This document shows, in pieces, positions 29,370 through 38,027 of a stretch of DNA of 64,000 nucleotides. The number at the start of each line of letters is the position of its first letter. Position 1 is the stretch's first letter. The DNA comes from Sorangium aterium. GTDB lineage: Bacteria > Myxococcota_A > Polyangia > Polyangiales > Polyangiaceae. The notes under the pieces were generated by a model. The model was not told where the DNA came from. It ran no database searches and saw only the letters and a program-made list of their open reading frames with translations. The position numbers were made by a program, and so were the translations under genes. Where the stretch lies: contig NZ_JAQNDK010000005.1 in assembly GCF_028368935.1 (NCBI RefSeq), positions 186,001-250,000 on the forward strand. The letters run 5' to 3'.

Positions 29370-29390
29370 GATCTCGCGAGATCTCGAGAT
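29370..29390. promoter_or_regulatory. Overlapping palindromes (GATCTCG / CGAGATC) in divergent region
   Basis: A 14-bp perfect palindrome GATCTCGCGAGATC (29370-29383) overlaps CGAGATCTCG (29377-29386) and ATCTCGAGAT (29381-29390). The alternating half-sites are what one expects for cooperative binding of a dimeric repressor. Which of the two divergent genes it controls is unknown. Confidence 0.5.
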
Positions 29391-29631
29391 GTGCCCTGGA
29401 GTCAGGCAGGGACGACCCATGGATGTGTGCTCGGAGGGGGCTCCGGGCGCGGAGCGGCGGCGTTCCGCCGGTGCGAGCGCCGGCGGTGGTGCTGTCGGCG
29501 CGGGCTCTCCCGGAGATCTTTTTTCGGCCCGGTCCGTAGAAGCCGCGCGCTGCGGGGTCCGGGAGATCGCGGCGGAGGGACGCGGTCCCCCCGTGGGCCG
29601 CGCCATGGCTTGCGGCGGAAGGAGCTTCTCG

Positions 29632-31170
29632 ATGCGGACGATGCTCGCTGGATTGCTGATGGGATGGGCGGCTCTGGGCTGCACGGCCAGCGCGGCGGCG
29701 CCTCCGGGCACGAGCGCCGCGGCGGTGGCGGCCGCGTCGGGCGCAGCGGCTCGGGAGGACGCGACGAAGGGGGAGGAGGCGAAGCGGGTCGCCGTGGCCG
29801 TGGCCCCGGCGGCGCCGGCCGAGCCCTCCGCGGCGGCGGCCGAGGCGCCGTCGTCCCGCCCGGAGCCGCGGCCTTCGGGGAACCAGGGCGTGTGGATCGG
29901 CGCCGCGGGCGCGAGCGACTTCGTGCTGCCGGGGAGGCGCGAGACGCAGCTCGGCGTGTGGATCGACGTCCCGGCGGCGCGCGCGGCCCGCGGACAGCAG
30001 CGCGCGCCGGCGGCGGTCGTGCTGCTCGTGGACGCCTCCGGCTCGATGCAAGGCCCCAAGATGGAGAACGCGCGCGCGGCCGCGCAGGCGTTCGTCGACA
30101 GGCTCCCCGACGGAGACCTCGTCTCGGTCGCGTCGTTCGCCGACACCGCGCAGGCGCGCGTCTCGCCCACCGTGCTCGGCCGGTCGACGCGCCCCGCGGT
30201 GGCGCGCGCCATCGCCGCGCTCGGCCCTGACGGCAGCACCAACCTCTTCGCTGGCCTCCAGCTCGCGGAGCAGCACGCGCTCGCCGCGCCGTCGACGCAC
30301 GCCGTCCGGCGCGTGGTGCTCATCTCGGACGGCCAGGCGAACATCGGGCCTTCCTCTCCCGACATCCTTGGAGCGCTCGCCCAGCGCGGCGCCGCGCACG
30401 GGGTGCAGGTCACGTCGATCGGGGTGGGGGCCGATTACGACGAGCGCACGCTCAACGCGCTCGCCATCGGCTCCAGCGGCCGGCTGTACCACCTCACCGA
30501 GGCGCGCGAGATGTCCTCCGTCCTCGAGCGCGAGCTCGCCCTGCTCCAGACGACGGCGGCGACGGGCGCGTTCGTCGAGATCGTCCCGGCGCCCGGCGTG
30601 GAGCTGCTCGACGTCCCCAACGAGCGCACCGAGCGCTCCGGGGACGCGCTCCGGGTGCTGCTCGGCACGATGTTCGGCGGGCAGCACCGCGAGATGCTCG
30701 TGCGGGCGCGGGTCACCGCGCCGGCGGCCGGCTCGCACCCGCTGGCGAGCGTGCGGCTCCACTTCCGTGACGCCGAGAGCGGCAACCTCCCGCGCGTGCA
30801 GGAGGTGGTCGCCAGCTACGATGTGACGAGCGATCCGGCCCTCGTCGCCGCGCACCAGAACGAGAAGACCCAGACGATCGCCGCGGTGATGGAGGCGGGT
30901 ATGATGCAGCTCGACGCGGCCCAGGAGGTGAGCGCGGGCAACTTCGGCGCGGCCGAGGCGAAGCTCGCGGCAGCGGAGGACCGGCTCCGGCAGCAGGCGG
31001 CGCGCGCCCGCTCGGACAAGGAGAAGGAGCGCGCCGTCCAGGCGGCCTCGGCGCTTGCGAGCGCGCGGAAGACCGCGCGCGCGGCCGCGGCGGCCCCGCC
31101 CTCGCCCGCGGCGCGGCGCATGGAGGCGCTCGAGATGAACAGCGCCTCCCCGGTCTGGTCGGGCCGCTGA
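29632..31170 (+). CDS. VWA-domain lipoprotein
   Basis: 512 residues. Signal peptide with lipobox ALGC (MRTMLAGLLMGWAALGC), so an envelope lipoprotein. After a 90-residue Ala-rich linker comes a von Willebrand A domain (about 125-310) with MIDAS motif DASGS at Asp134, a conserved Thr (DGSTNLFAGL) and the closing Asp of LISDGQAN. C-terminal part has Ala/Arg-rich helices. VWA proteins bind partners through a metal ion; bacterial exported ones often act in surface assembly. ATG at 29632 has AAGGAG 7 bases upstream; a longer frame from 29389 lacks a ribosome site and would bury the signal peptide. Confidence 0.85.
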   Translation: MRTMLAGLLMGWAALGCTASAAAPPGTSAAAVAAASGAAAREDATKGEEAKRVAVAVAPAAPAEPSAAAAEAPSSRPEPRPSGNQGVWIGAAGASDFVLPGRRETQLGVWIDVPAARAARGQQRAPAAVVLLVDASGSMQGPKMENARAAAQAFVDRLPDGDLVSVASFADTAQARVSPTVLGRSTRPAVARAIAALGPDGSTNLFAGLQLAEQHALAAPSTHAVRRVVLISDGQANIGPSSPDILGALAQRGAAHGVQVTSIGVGADYDERTLNALAIGSSGRLYHLTEAREMSSVLERELALLQTTAATGAFVEIVPAPGVELLDVPNERTERSGDALRVLLGTMFGGQHREMLVRARVTAPAAGSHPLASVRLHFRDAESGNLPRVQEVVASYDVTSDPALVAAHQNEKTQTIAAVMEAGMMQLDAAQEVSAGNFGAAEAKLAAAEDRLRQQAARARSDKEKERAVQAASALASARKTARAAAAAPPSPAARRMEALEMNSASPVWSGR

Positions 31171-31210
31171 TCCGGTACACCCGCCGAGGCGCGTCGCTGG
31201 CGCCTCCCAG

Positions 31211-31284
31211 TCGCCGCTGGCGGCTTCCCGTCGCTGCTCCCTGCCCGTCGCCGCTGGCGGCTTCCCGTCGCTGCTCCCTGCCCG
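31211..31284. repeat. 37-bp perfect tandem repeat
   Basis: Two identical units, 31211-31247 and 31248-31284, starting TCGCCGCTGGCGGCTTCCCG. A degenerate third copy may lie just upstream (CGTCGCTGGCGCCTCCCAG). Intergenic, 40 bases after the VWA gene. No function known. Confidence 0.95.
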
Positions 31285-31295
31285 TTCATGACAAG

Positions 31296-31420
31296 CCATC
31301 ATGAGCTGGCAGGTGCGGTGTCCATCATGAGCTGGCAGGTACGGTGTCCATCATGGGACCGAAGATGCAATGTCCGTCGTGGGACGGCCGGACGCGATGT
31401 CCATCATGGACGGGTTGACC
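31296..31420. repeat. About 26-bp repeat array around TGTCCATCATG, IS21-end-like
   Basis: Five consecutive units begin CCATCATG or CCGTCGTG, at 31296, 31322, 31348, 31374 and about 31401. The first two differ by one base; later ones decay. A further TCCATCATGGA occurs near 31486. Arrays of this kind (GGTGTCCATCATG repeated with GCTGGCAGG) resemble, to my memory, the multiple terminal repeats of IS21-family elements. No istA/istB is present, so this would be a solo end or remnant. Confidence 0.5.
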
Positions 31421-31594
31421 GGCTCTGCATGGCCGCCGGCATCCGGTCATGGTTGATCCATGATTCAACATTGACGGTACAGTCCATCATGGATTGGAAG
31501 CTGCACCTCGCGTGCCCCTCGACAGGGGTCGGGGCCCGCGAGACATTGTTCCGGGCCCTCCGGCACGTCGCCTCCTCGGGGCCCGCTCCTCGCC

Positions 31595-32791
31595 ATGAAC
31601 CCGAACGCCTTCCCGGAGTCGCGCGCCGCCGCCGTGCGCGAGCTCTGGTCGCTCGACCCGGCCGTCACCTTCCTGAACCACGGCTCGTACGGCGCCTGCC
31701 CGCGCGCGGTGCTCGAGGCGCAGCAGCGCTACCGCGATCGGCTCGAGCGTGAGCCGGTCCGGTTCTTCCTTCGCGAGCTGGAGCCCTTGCTCGACGCGGC
31801 CCGAGGCGCGCTCGCCTCCTTCGTCGGCGCCGACCTCGACGACCTCGTGTTCGTTCCCAACGCGACCGTCGGGGTCAACACGGTGTTGCGGTCGCTCTCG
31901 CTGCGGCCCGACGACGAGCTCTGCATCACCGATCACGGGTACAACGCCTGCAACAACGCGGCCGAGGCGGTCGCGGCCCGCGCCGGTGCGCGTGTCGTGA
32001 TCGCGCCGGTGCCGTTCCCCATCGAGGCGCCCGAGCAGGTGGTCGAGGCGGTGCTCGCGCGCGTGGGGCCGCGAACGCGGCTCGTCCTCGTCGACCACGT
32101 GACGAGCCCGACGGGGCTCGTGTTCCCGGTCGCCTCGCTGATCGCCGCGCTCGCGGAGCGCGGCGTCGACGTCCTGGTCGACGGCGCGCACGCGCCCGGC
32201 ATGGTGCCGCTCGATCTACGCGCCCTCGGGGCGGCCTACTACACAGGCAACTGCCACAAATGGCTCTGTTCGCCGAAGGGCGCGGCGTTCCTCCACGTGC
32301 GGCGGGACAGGCAGGGCGCGGTCCGCCCCCTCTCCATCAGCCACGGCGCCAACTCGCCGCGCACCGACAGGTCGCGCTTCCTGCTCGAGTTCGACTGGAC
32401 CGGCACGGCCGACCCCAGCGCGGCGCTCTGCGCCGCGGACGCGCTCCGCGCCATGGCCGCGCTCGTGCCCGGCGGCTGGCCCGCGCTCCAGGCGCACAAC
32501 CGGGCGACGGCGCTCGCCGCGCGCGACCTCCTGTGCGAGGCGCTCGGCTGCATGCCGCCGAGCCCCGACGCGATGATCGGCGCGCTCGCGACGGTGCCGC
32601 TCCCCGACGCGCCGTCGTCCCGGCTGCGCCTCGATCCGCTCCAGGACGCGCTGCTCGAGCGGTGGGGGATCGAGGTGCCGGTGTTCGCCTGGCCCGCGTC
32701 GCCCCGGCGGCACCTCCGGATCTCGGCCCAGATCTACAACGACAGGCCGCACTACGAGCGGCTCGCGGCCGCTCTCGCCGCGCTGCTGTAG
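31595..32791 (+). CDS. Class V aminotransferase, isopenicillin N epimerase-like
   Basis: 398-residue PLP enzyme of the NifS/CefD-like group. It shows FLNHGSYGACPRAVL near the start, VFVPNATVGVNTVLRSL, the cofactor-binding Asp in DGAHAPGMVPL and the Schiff-base Lys in GNCHKWLCSPKG. Closest families are isopenicillin N epimerase and cysteine-lyase-like proteins, but there is no beta-lactam or Fe-S cluster context, so the substrate is unknown. The start ATG has no strong ribosome site. The last codons and stop lie in a 36-bp tandem duplication. Upstream is the IS21-like repeat patch. Confidence 0.85.
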   Translation: MNPNAFPESRAAAVRELWSLDPAVTFLNHGSYGACPRAVLEAQQRYRDRLEREPVRFFLRELEPLLDAARGALASFVGADLDDLVFVPNATVGVNTVLRSLSLRPDDELCITDHGYNACNNAAEAVAARAGARVVIAPVPFPIEAPEQVVEAVLARVGPRTRLVLVDHVTSPTGLVFPVASLIAALAERGVDVLVDGAHAPGMVPLDLRALGAAYYTGNCHKWLCSPKGAAFLHVRRDRQGAVRPLSISHGANSPRTDRSRFLLEFDWTGTADPSAALCAADALRAMAALVPGGWPALQAHNRATALAARDLLCEALGCMPPSPDAMIGALATVPLPDAPSSRLRLDPLQDALLERWGIEVPVFAWPASPRRHLRISAQIYNDRPHYERLAAALAALL

Positions 32792-32853
32792 CGGCGCGCG
32801 GGAGGGCCCGGCCTCGCGCTGCTGTAGCGGCGCGCGGGAGGGCCCGGCCTCGC
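32782..32853 (+). repeat. 36-bp perfect tandem duplication across a stop codon
   Basis: Units 32782-32817 and 32818-32853 are identical. The first contains the TAG stop of the class V aminotransferase gene (32789-32791), so the last codons and stop are duplicated downstream. The coding product is unaffected. The following 200 bases up to the next gene hold no ORF I support. Confidence 0.95.
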
Positions 32854-33057
32854 GCGCTGCTCCGCAGCGGGGTGCCGCGCAGCGCTCGCCTCATTCCTCC
32901 GGGTCGCCCCATGCCCGTCTCGCTGCGGGATGGCACGGGCGCTGTGGGCACCGGCGGCCGCGGGACGGCGCTGGCCGCCGGAGATGCGTCCACCGCTCGC
33001 CCGAGCAGAGCGCGTCTGCCTGCCGAGACGATAGGATGCGCGCTCCAAGGAGACACG

Positions 33058-34395
33058 ATGCCACGTCGAATCCTGGTCTTGTCCTCGCTTTCCTGGCTGG
33101 CGGCGACCCTCGTGGTCGCGTCGTCTGCTGCGCAGCCCGCGACGTCTCGCCCGGCAGCTAGCCCTGCGCCCTCCGCGTCGGCGGGAACGCCTCCGGCGCC
33201 GGGCACACCGCAGCGACCAGCGACGCCGCAGCCGCCCGCGACGTCGGCGCCGGGCACACCGCAGCCGCCTGCGACGCCGGCGCCGGGCACACCGCAGCCG
33301 CCTGCGACGCCGGCGCCGGGCGCACCGCAGCCGCCTGCCTCAGGCGCACCGCAGCCGCCCGCGACGCCGTTGCCCGGCGGGCCACCGCAGCCCCCGGAAC
33401 CCGGCGCGCCCGGAGCGGGCGCACCTGAGCCAGACGCCTCGCCGCTCGCGCCGGCAGAGGCGCAAACCGCGCCGGGAGCAGCCGGGCCGCCCTCGGACTC
33501 GGCGCCGCCCGACCGGAAGGCGGGCGGGCCGGAGGCGGGCCGCAAGGGCAGCACGCCGGCGTCCTGGGCCGTGTCCCTCTCGGACGCCGAGCTGGGGCCG
33601 CCGCCCGCGCGCGCGTCGGGAGGCGGCAGAGCGATCGACGAGGGGATCGTCCCGCTGAGCCGGCGTGGCGCGATCGGCCTGGAGACCTCCTCGTTCACCG
33701 GCGGCGACGGCGAGGTCTCCGGGCTTTCGGTCGCCCTCTTCGCCCGTATGCCGTTCGCCCCGCACACGTTCCTCGATGTCCGACTCCCGTTCGGGCTCGC
33801 GATGGCCGAGCGCACCGACGCCGTGCTCGGCAACGTGACGCTCGGCGCCCATCACGTCGCCCGCGTCGGCCGGACGTTCTGGCTCACGGTAGGCGGCGAC
33901 GTCGGGCTGGCGACGCTCTCGGGCAAGACCCACGACCACGCCAGCTACGAGCCCGTCAGCGCCAGCCGGGCGTACTGGGATCTCCACGAGTACTTCCCGA
34001 GCATCCTCCCCATCCACGCGCGCCTCGGCGCCGAGGCCCACGTCGGCTCGCTGATGATCGGGCGCTTCCAGCTCGAGCCGGTGCTCTACATCCCGCTCGG
34101 CCGCAACAAGGAGTACGAGGTCGCGATCCAGCACGCCGTCGAGCTCCAGATCGGCCACGGCATCGGCGGCGGCGTGCGCGTGCAAGGGATGGCGCTGCCC
34201 ACGTTCGACAACGTGAGCATCCGGCACGCCGTCGCCCGCAATCTCTACGTCCTGGCCATCGAGCCTTTCCTCGCGATCGAGCGCAACCTCGCGTTCCTCC
34301 GGACGGGCCTGCTGCTGCCCTTCGACGAGGAGCTCGGCCCGCCGCTCGACCACACATGGGGCTTCCACTTCACCGCCGGTGTCCACGTCGACTGA
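33058..34395 (+). CDS. Exported Pro-rich protein with beta-barrel-like C-terminus
   Basis: 445 residues. Signal peptide at 1-25 (ILVLSSLSWLAATLVVASSAA). Residues about 30-150 are almost only Pro, Ala, Gly, Thr and Gln, with an 11-residue repeat GTPQPPATPAP. Residues 200-445 show alternating beta strands with aromatic girdles (FLDVRLPFGLAM, FWLTVGGDVGLATL, YIPLGRNKEYEVAIQH) ending in FHFTAGVHVD, as in outer-membrane beta-barrels; the Pro-rich region would span the periplasm. ATG with AAGGAG 6 bases upstream. No named family recognised. Confidence 0.75.
   Translation: MPRRILVLSSLSWLAATLVVASSAAQPATSRPAASPAPSASAGTPPAPGTPQRPATPQPPATSAPGTPQPPATPAPGTPQPPATPAPGAPQPPASGAPQPPATPLPGGPPQPPEPGAPGAGAPEPDASPLAPAEAQTAPGAAGPPSDSAPPDRKAGGPEAGRKGSTPASWAVSLSDAELGPPPARASGGGRAIDEGIVPLSRRGAIGLETSSFTGGDGEVSGLSVALFARMPFAPHTFLDVRLPFGLAMAERTDAVLGNVTLGAHHVARVGRTFWLTVGGDVGLATLSGKTHDHASYEPVSASRAYWDLHEYFPSILPIHARLGAEAHVGSLMIGRFQLEPVLYIPLGRNKEYEVAIQHAVELQIGHGIGGGVRVQGMALPTFDNVSIRHAVARNLYVLAIEPFLAIERNLAFLRTGLLLPFDEELGPPLDHTWGFHFTAGVHVD
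33252..33350 (+). repeat. 33-bp Pro-rich coding repeat
   Basis: Three 33-base units start at 33252, 33285 and 33318 (GGGC(A/G)CACCGCAGCCGCCT), encoding GTPQPPATPAP-like peptides. A looser copy precedes them at about 33201. In frame with the exported protein. Confidence 0.85.
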
Positions 34396-34479
34396 GGCGC
34401 GCGGCCGAGGCGCCCGGCGACGGGCCGCGCCTGCCTGGCGGCCGAGCCCGCAGCGCACGAACCCGCGTCCGCACCCGCT

Positions 34480-34827
34480 CTAGGCGCCGCGTGCGCGGCT
34501 CGCTTCGCCGATCGCGTGGGTGATGTGCCCCTCCAGCTCGCCCGCGGGCAGCTGCTCGGACTCCACGACGACGAGGCGCGCGCCCGCGTCCTCCGCGAGC
34601 AACTCGAAGGTCTTCGGCGCACGATCGTGCAAGTGGCTCGGCAAGACGATCGCCAGCGGGCGGAGGCGGACGGCCACCCCCCACGCCGAGGCCGCATCGC
34701 AGGAGCGGACGAGGAAGCGAGCCCGCGCTGCAACCCTCCGGCAACGAGCCAGAAAATGGGGGCTGCAGTCGAGCGCCAGCACCATGGGTATCCGGATCAA
34801 CTGACTGCTACTAGGGGGCTCCGACAT
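34480..34827 (-). CDS. Small receiver-like hypothetical protein
   Basis: 115 residues. The pattern MVLALDCSPHFLARCRRVAA, a second strand RARFLVRSCD, a third LRPLAIVLPSHL and a fourth ARLVVVESEQL resembles the alternating strand-helix fold of response-regulator receivers, but the phosphorylatable Asp position is not convincing. Converges with the beta-barrel-like gene (84 bases apart). A downstream ATG at MVLALD is an alternative start. On its upstream side lies the 1.5-kb region with no gene. Family not recognised. Confidence 0.55.
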   Translation of the reverse strand: MSEPPSSSQLIRIPMVLALDCSPHFLARCRRVAARARFLVRSCDAASAWGVAVRLRPLAIVLPSHLHDRAPKTFELLAEDAGARLVVVESEQLPAGELEGHITHAIGEASRARGA

Positions 34828-36399
34828 AGGACGATGCTACTCCAGCGAAGCGCGATTGCGCGTCCTCTTATCCCGCATAACCGATACAGAGCCTTCCCGA
34901 AATAAAAAAACAACAAGCTCGCCAGCTCATGTAAGCAGTCACGCGTGATTTTGGTGTATCGGGTAACGTTCTGTGAGCGCAGGATATTTGAAATGAACGC
35001 TGCGAGATGGGGAGGCGCCAGCGCACGACAGCCCCCGCGGGACCTCGCGCAAAATCGCCGAGAATTCGGGCCTCCTTGCGCTGCAACAGGAGCGCGTGAT
35101 GCCCTGAGCGATCGCGTGGTGATGAAATGATGCACCATGGACGGAGAAAGTCCCGGCGCACACCAGTGAAAGCAACATGGCGATCGGATGTCAGGAATGC
35201 CCGGACGGGTGAAGTCAGCGCACACGTGGTAGACGCCGCTCGGGACGTAGGTTGTGAAGGCAGCGTCCACGAGACCGTCGCACAAGATGGCTCGTGTTCA
35301 CCCCTGATGCTGCCCAGATCGCCGCAGCGGCTCGACGCCTCCCGCCGGTCGAGGTCGGCACGCCGCAAAGGAGTTGGCGAGCACACGTAATGGAGATCGT
35401 GTGTCGTCGCCGCGCGGCGGGCGAGCCCCGGCAACGCGGCCATCGGCCGGAGCCGCCCCCAGGTGCCTGCTGCCCTCTCCGGCCGCGCGCCAGGCGTCGC
35501 GACAGGGCGCGCCGCGCGCTCCCTGCGAGGGCTCGGTGAGCTCGACACGCCCTTTGTTGGCAACCACCCAGTGCTCGCCGAGCGCCGCAACGGCCATGAA
35601 CCGGTTACGTTCCTCACAGGAGCTCGGGGGCGTGGCTTATCGAGTCCCCTTCGAAATGTTTCCGGCAGGTTGCGGGGAACGCCGGCGGCGGAGGTGGTCG
35701 CCGGCGGCGCGATCGCCGCGTCGGCAGAGGACCGGGCCGTCTCCCACGCCGGCGGCTGCAGGGCAGGAGCACCGGGGAGAGGTCGAGAGAGGTGGCGGTG
35801 TCGAGCTGGCACCTGCAATAAGGTTCCAACTATATCATCTCGTGGCCGGGATAGAAGAGAACAGCGTCGGGTACGTGATCGCAAAGGCGTCGGCCGTTGC
35901 GGTGGGGCGCCGACCTCGCATCCAAGGTCGGAGTCGATGCTGTAGCGGAGCTGTATTTTTACAGCTACGTCCTGCGAAGGGGGGTTATCCTTCTCGGCGG
36001 TCGGATAGCCGAGCTGATCGGGCGATAGCGTGGATCACCCGTCAGGGAGGCGGCGCCGCGCCAGCAAGCGGGTGGTGCCCTGATCCCGAGAGAGCTCAGA
36101 CGAGGTCGGGAGGTTAGGAAGAACACTTGCCTACCACCCGGAACATGAGGGTTTCGGGCGGACACGACCCGCCAGCTCCTGTGATGTTGAGGAGTGGACA
36201 CCTCGACGCGGCGCCGCAGCGCGACGGCCATGGGGCCGACGGCGCGTGACCCGGGGCCCGGCCCCGGGGCGCCGACTCGGGGCGCCGAGCGGCCGGGCGG
36301 GCGACGTGGCCGGGGCGACGCGCGCTCGCGCCCGGGCGGCGCCGCGAACCGACCGCTCGCCGGCGGGACGCTGGGTCGCACATGGTATATGCCGGCGCC
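34828..36399. other. 1.57-kb region without a supported gene
   Basis: Open frames exist on both strands (for example 34868-35884 minus, 35374-36117 plus), but their translations are Ser/Arg/Pro-rich mixtures without domain patterns. The left 1.1 kb is less GC-rich than its surroundings and has AT runs such as AAATAAAAAAAC near 34902. A minus-strand stretch near 35180-35285 (GLVDAAFTTYVPSGVYHVC) and another near 35520-35597 (MAVAALGEHWVVANKG) look briefly coding-like, so it may be a graveyard of decayed or transferred genes. The right end should hold the promoter of the TPP enzyme. Confidence 0.5.
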
Positions 36400-38022
36400 A
36401 TGGCGCAGGTGCACGGCGGCAGGCTCGTCTCCAAGGCCCTCGCGAGGCACGGGGTGACGCACCTCTTCACCCTGTGCGGCGGGCACATCCAGGCGATCTA
36501 CGACGGGTGCCTGGATGACGGCATCCGGGTGGTCGACGTGCGACACGAGCAGACCGCCGGACACGCCGCCGACGGGTACGCGCGGGTGACCGGAAGGCCG
36601 GGGGTGTGCGCCGTCACCGCGGGGCCGGGCGTCACGGACGTGGTGACGGCCGTCGCCAACGCCCAGCGCGCGGGCGTCCCGATGGTCGTCATCGGGGGCG
36701 CCGGCCCGCGCGCCCTCGCCGACATGGGCTCGCTGCAGGACATGAACCACGTCGAGCTGATGCGCCCCATCTCGAAGTGGAGCGTCTCCGTCCCCTCGAC
36801 CGATCGCATCCAGGAGTACGTGGACTCGGCCTTCCGCGTCGCCCAGGCGAACGTGCCAGGCCCGGTCTTCCTCGAGATGCCGCTCGACCTGCTGATGAAC
36901 TACGCCGGCGACGACGCGCCGGCCACCGCGCCCACGGCCCCGCCTCGCCCCGGGGGAGACCCGGCCGCCGTCGCGCGGGCCGCGGCCATGCTGAGGGAGG
37001 CCGAGCGGCCCATGTTCATCGTCGGGAGCCAGCTCCGGTGGTCGCCGCGGCGCGACGCGCTGCGCCGCTTCGCCGACGCGGTGAAGGCGCCCTTCTACCT
37101 GAACGGCATGGCCCGCGGCGCCCTGCCCCACGCGCACCCGGGGCTGATGAGCCGCTCGCGCCGCTTCGCGCTCTCGCAGACCGACCTCTGCGTCGTGCTC
37201 GGGACCCCCTTCGACTTCCGCCTCGAGTACGGCCGCGCCGTCAGCCCGGCGGCCAAGGTCGTCCAGATCGATCTCGACGGGAGCGAGCTCGGCAGGAACC
37301 GCCGCGTCGACCTCGGGATCGACGGGGACAGCGGCGTCGTCCTGGAGCAGCTGCTCGCGGAGGTGCCCGACAAGACGGCCGCGGCGTGGCTCTCGGCCGT
37401 GCGCGAGGCCGAGGAGCGATCGCGCGCGAAGATGCTGGCGGAGATCGCGAGCGACGGCGACCCGCCGAACCCGCTGCGCGTCTGCGCGGAGATCGGCAGG
37501 CGCCTCGGCAAGGACGACATCGTCATCGGCGACGGAGGGGACTTCGTGGCCACGGCCGCGAACGTGCTGAAGCTCGAGTGGCCGCAGCTCTGGATGGACC
37601 CCGGCCCGCTCGGGACCCTCGGGGTGGGGCCGGGCTACGCGATGGCGGCCAAGCTCGCGCGGCCGGAGGCGAACGTGGTCCTCGTGTACGGCGACGGATC
37701 GTTCGGCTTCCACGCGCTCGAGTTCGAGGCGATGGTGCGCCAGGGCATCCCCGTCGTGAGCGTGATCGGGAACGACGCGGCCTGGACGCAGATCCGAAGG
37801 GGCCAGGTGGAGCTCTACGGCGAGGGCCGCGCGCCGGCGACGTCGCTCGACTTCACCCGGTACGACCGCGTGGTCGAGGCGCTCGGCGGCTTCGGGGCCT
37901 GCGTGGAGCGCGTCGAGGAACTCGGGCCCGCGCTGGACGAGGCGCTCCGGTGCGGCAGGCCCGCTTGCATCAACGTGAAGATCGCGAAGAGCGACTTCCG
38001 CAAGGGCGCGATCAGCGTCTGA
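36400..38022 (+). CDS. TPP-dependent enzyme, acetolactate synthase-like / 2-hydroxyacyl-CoA lyase-like
   Basis: 540 residues, full-length three-domain TPP enzyme. The PYR domain has the cofactor-activating Glu in VRHEQTAGHAADGYAR, and GPGVTDVVTAVANAQ. The PP domain has the metal motif GDGSFGFHALEFEAMVRQG with Asn of IGNDAAW. The C-terminus KSDFRKGAISV and the SLQDMNHVELMRP segment are closer to the ILVBL / 2-hydroxyacyl-CoA lyase branch than to IlvB, and there is no ilvN partner. It could cleave 2-hydroxy fatty acyl-CoA or condense pyruvate. ATG at 36400 matches the family start; one at 36382 is possible. Five bases before the M17-N gene. Confidence 0.8.
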   Translation: MAQVHGGRLVSKALARHGVTHLFTLCGGHIQAIYDGCLDDGIRVVDVRHEQTAGHAADGYARVTGRPGVCAVTAGPGVTDVVTAVANAQRAGVPMVVIGGAGPRALADMGSLQDMNHVELMRPISKWSVSVPSTDRIQEYVDSAFRVAQANVPGPVFLEMPLDLLMNYAGDDAPATAPTAPPRPGGDPAAVARAAAMLREAERPMFIVGSQLRWSPRRDALRRFADAVKAPFYLNGMARGALPHAHPGLMSRSRRFALSQTDLCVVLGTPFDFRLEYGRAVSPAAKVVQIDLDGSELGRNRRVDLGIDGDSGVVLEQLLAEVPDKTAAAWLSAVREAEERSRAKMLAEIASDGDPPNPLRVCAEIGRRLGKDDIVIGDGGDFVATAANVLKLEWPQLWMDPGPLGTLGVGPGYAMAAKLARPEANVVLVYGDGSFGFHALEFEAMVRQGIPVVSVIGNDAAWTQIRRGQVELYGEGRAPATSLDFTRYDRVVEALGGFGACVERVEELGPALDEALRCGRPACINVKIAKSDFRKGAISV

Positions 38023-38027
38023 TCCAC

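Noticed and set aside
31170-31594. CRISPR array
   Set aside because: The repeats are directly adjacent without unique spacers, decay along the array and have no cas genes nearby.
34868-35884. 338-residue minus-strand ORF
   Set aside because: Translation is a Ser/Arg/Pro-rich mixture with no periodic structure, no ribosome site, and crosses the AT-rich patch.
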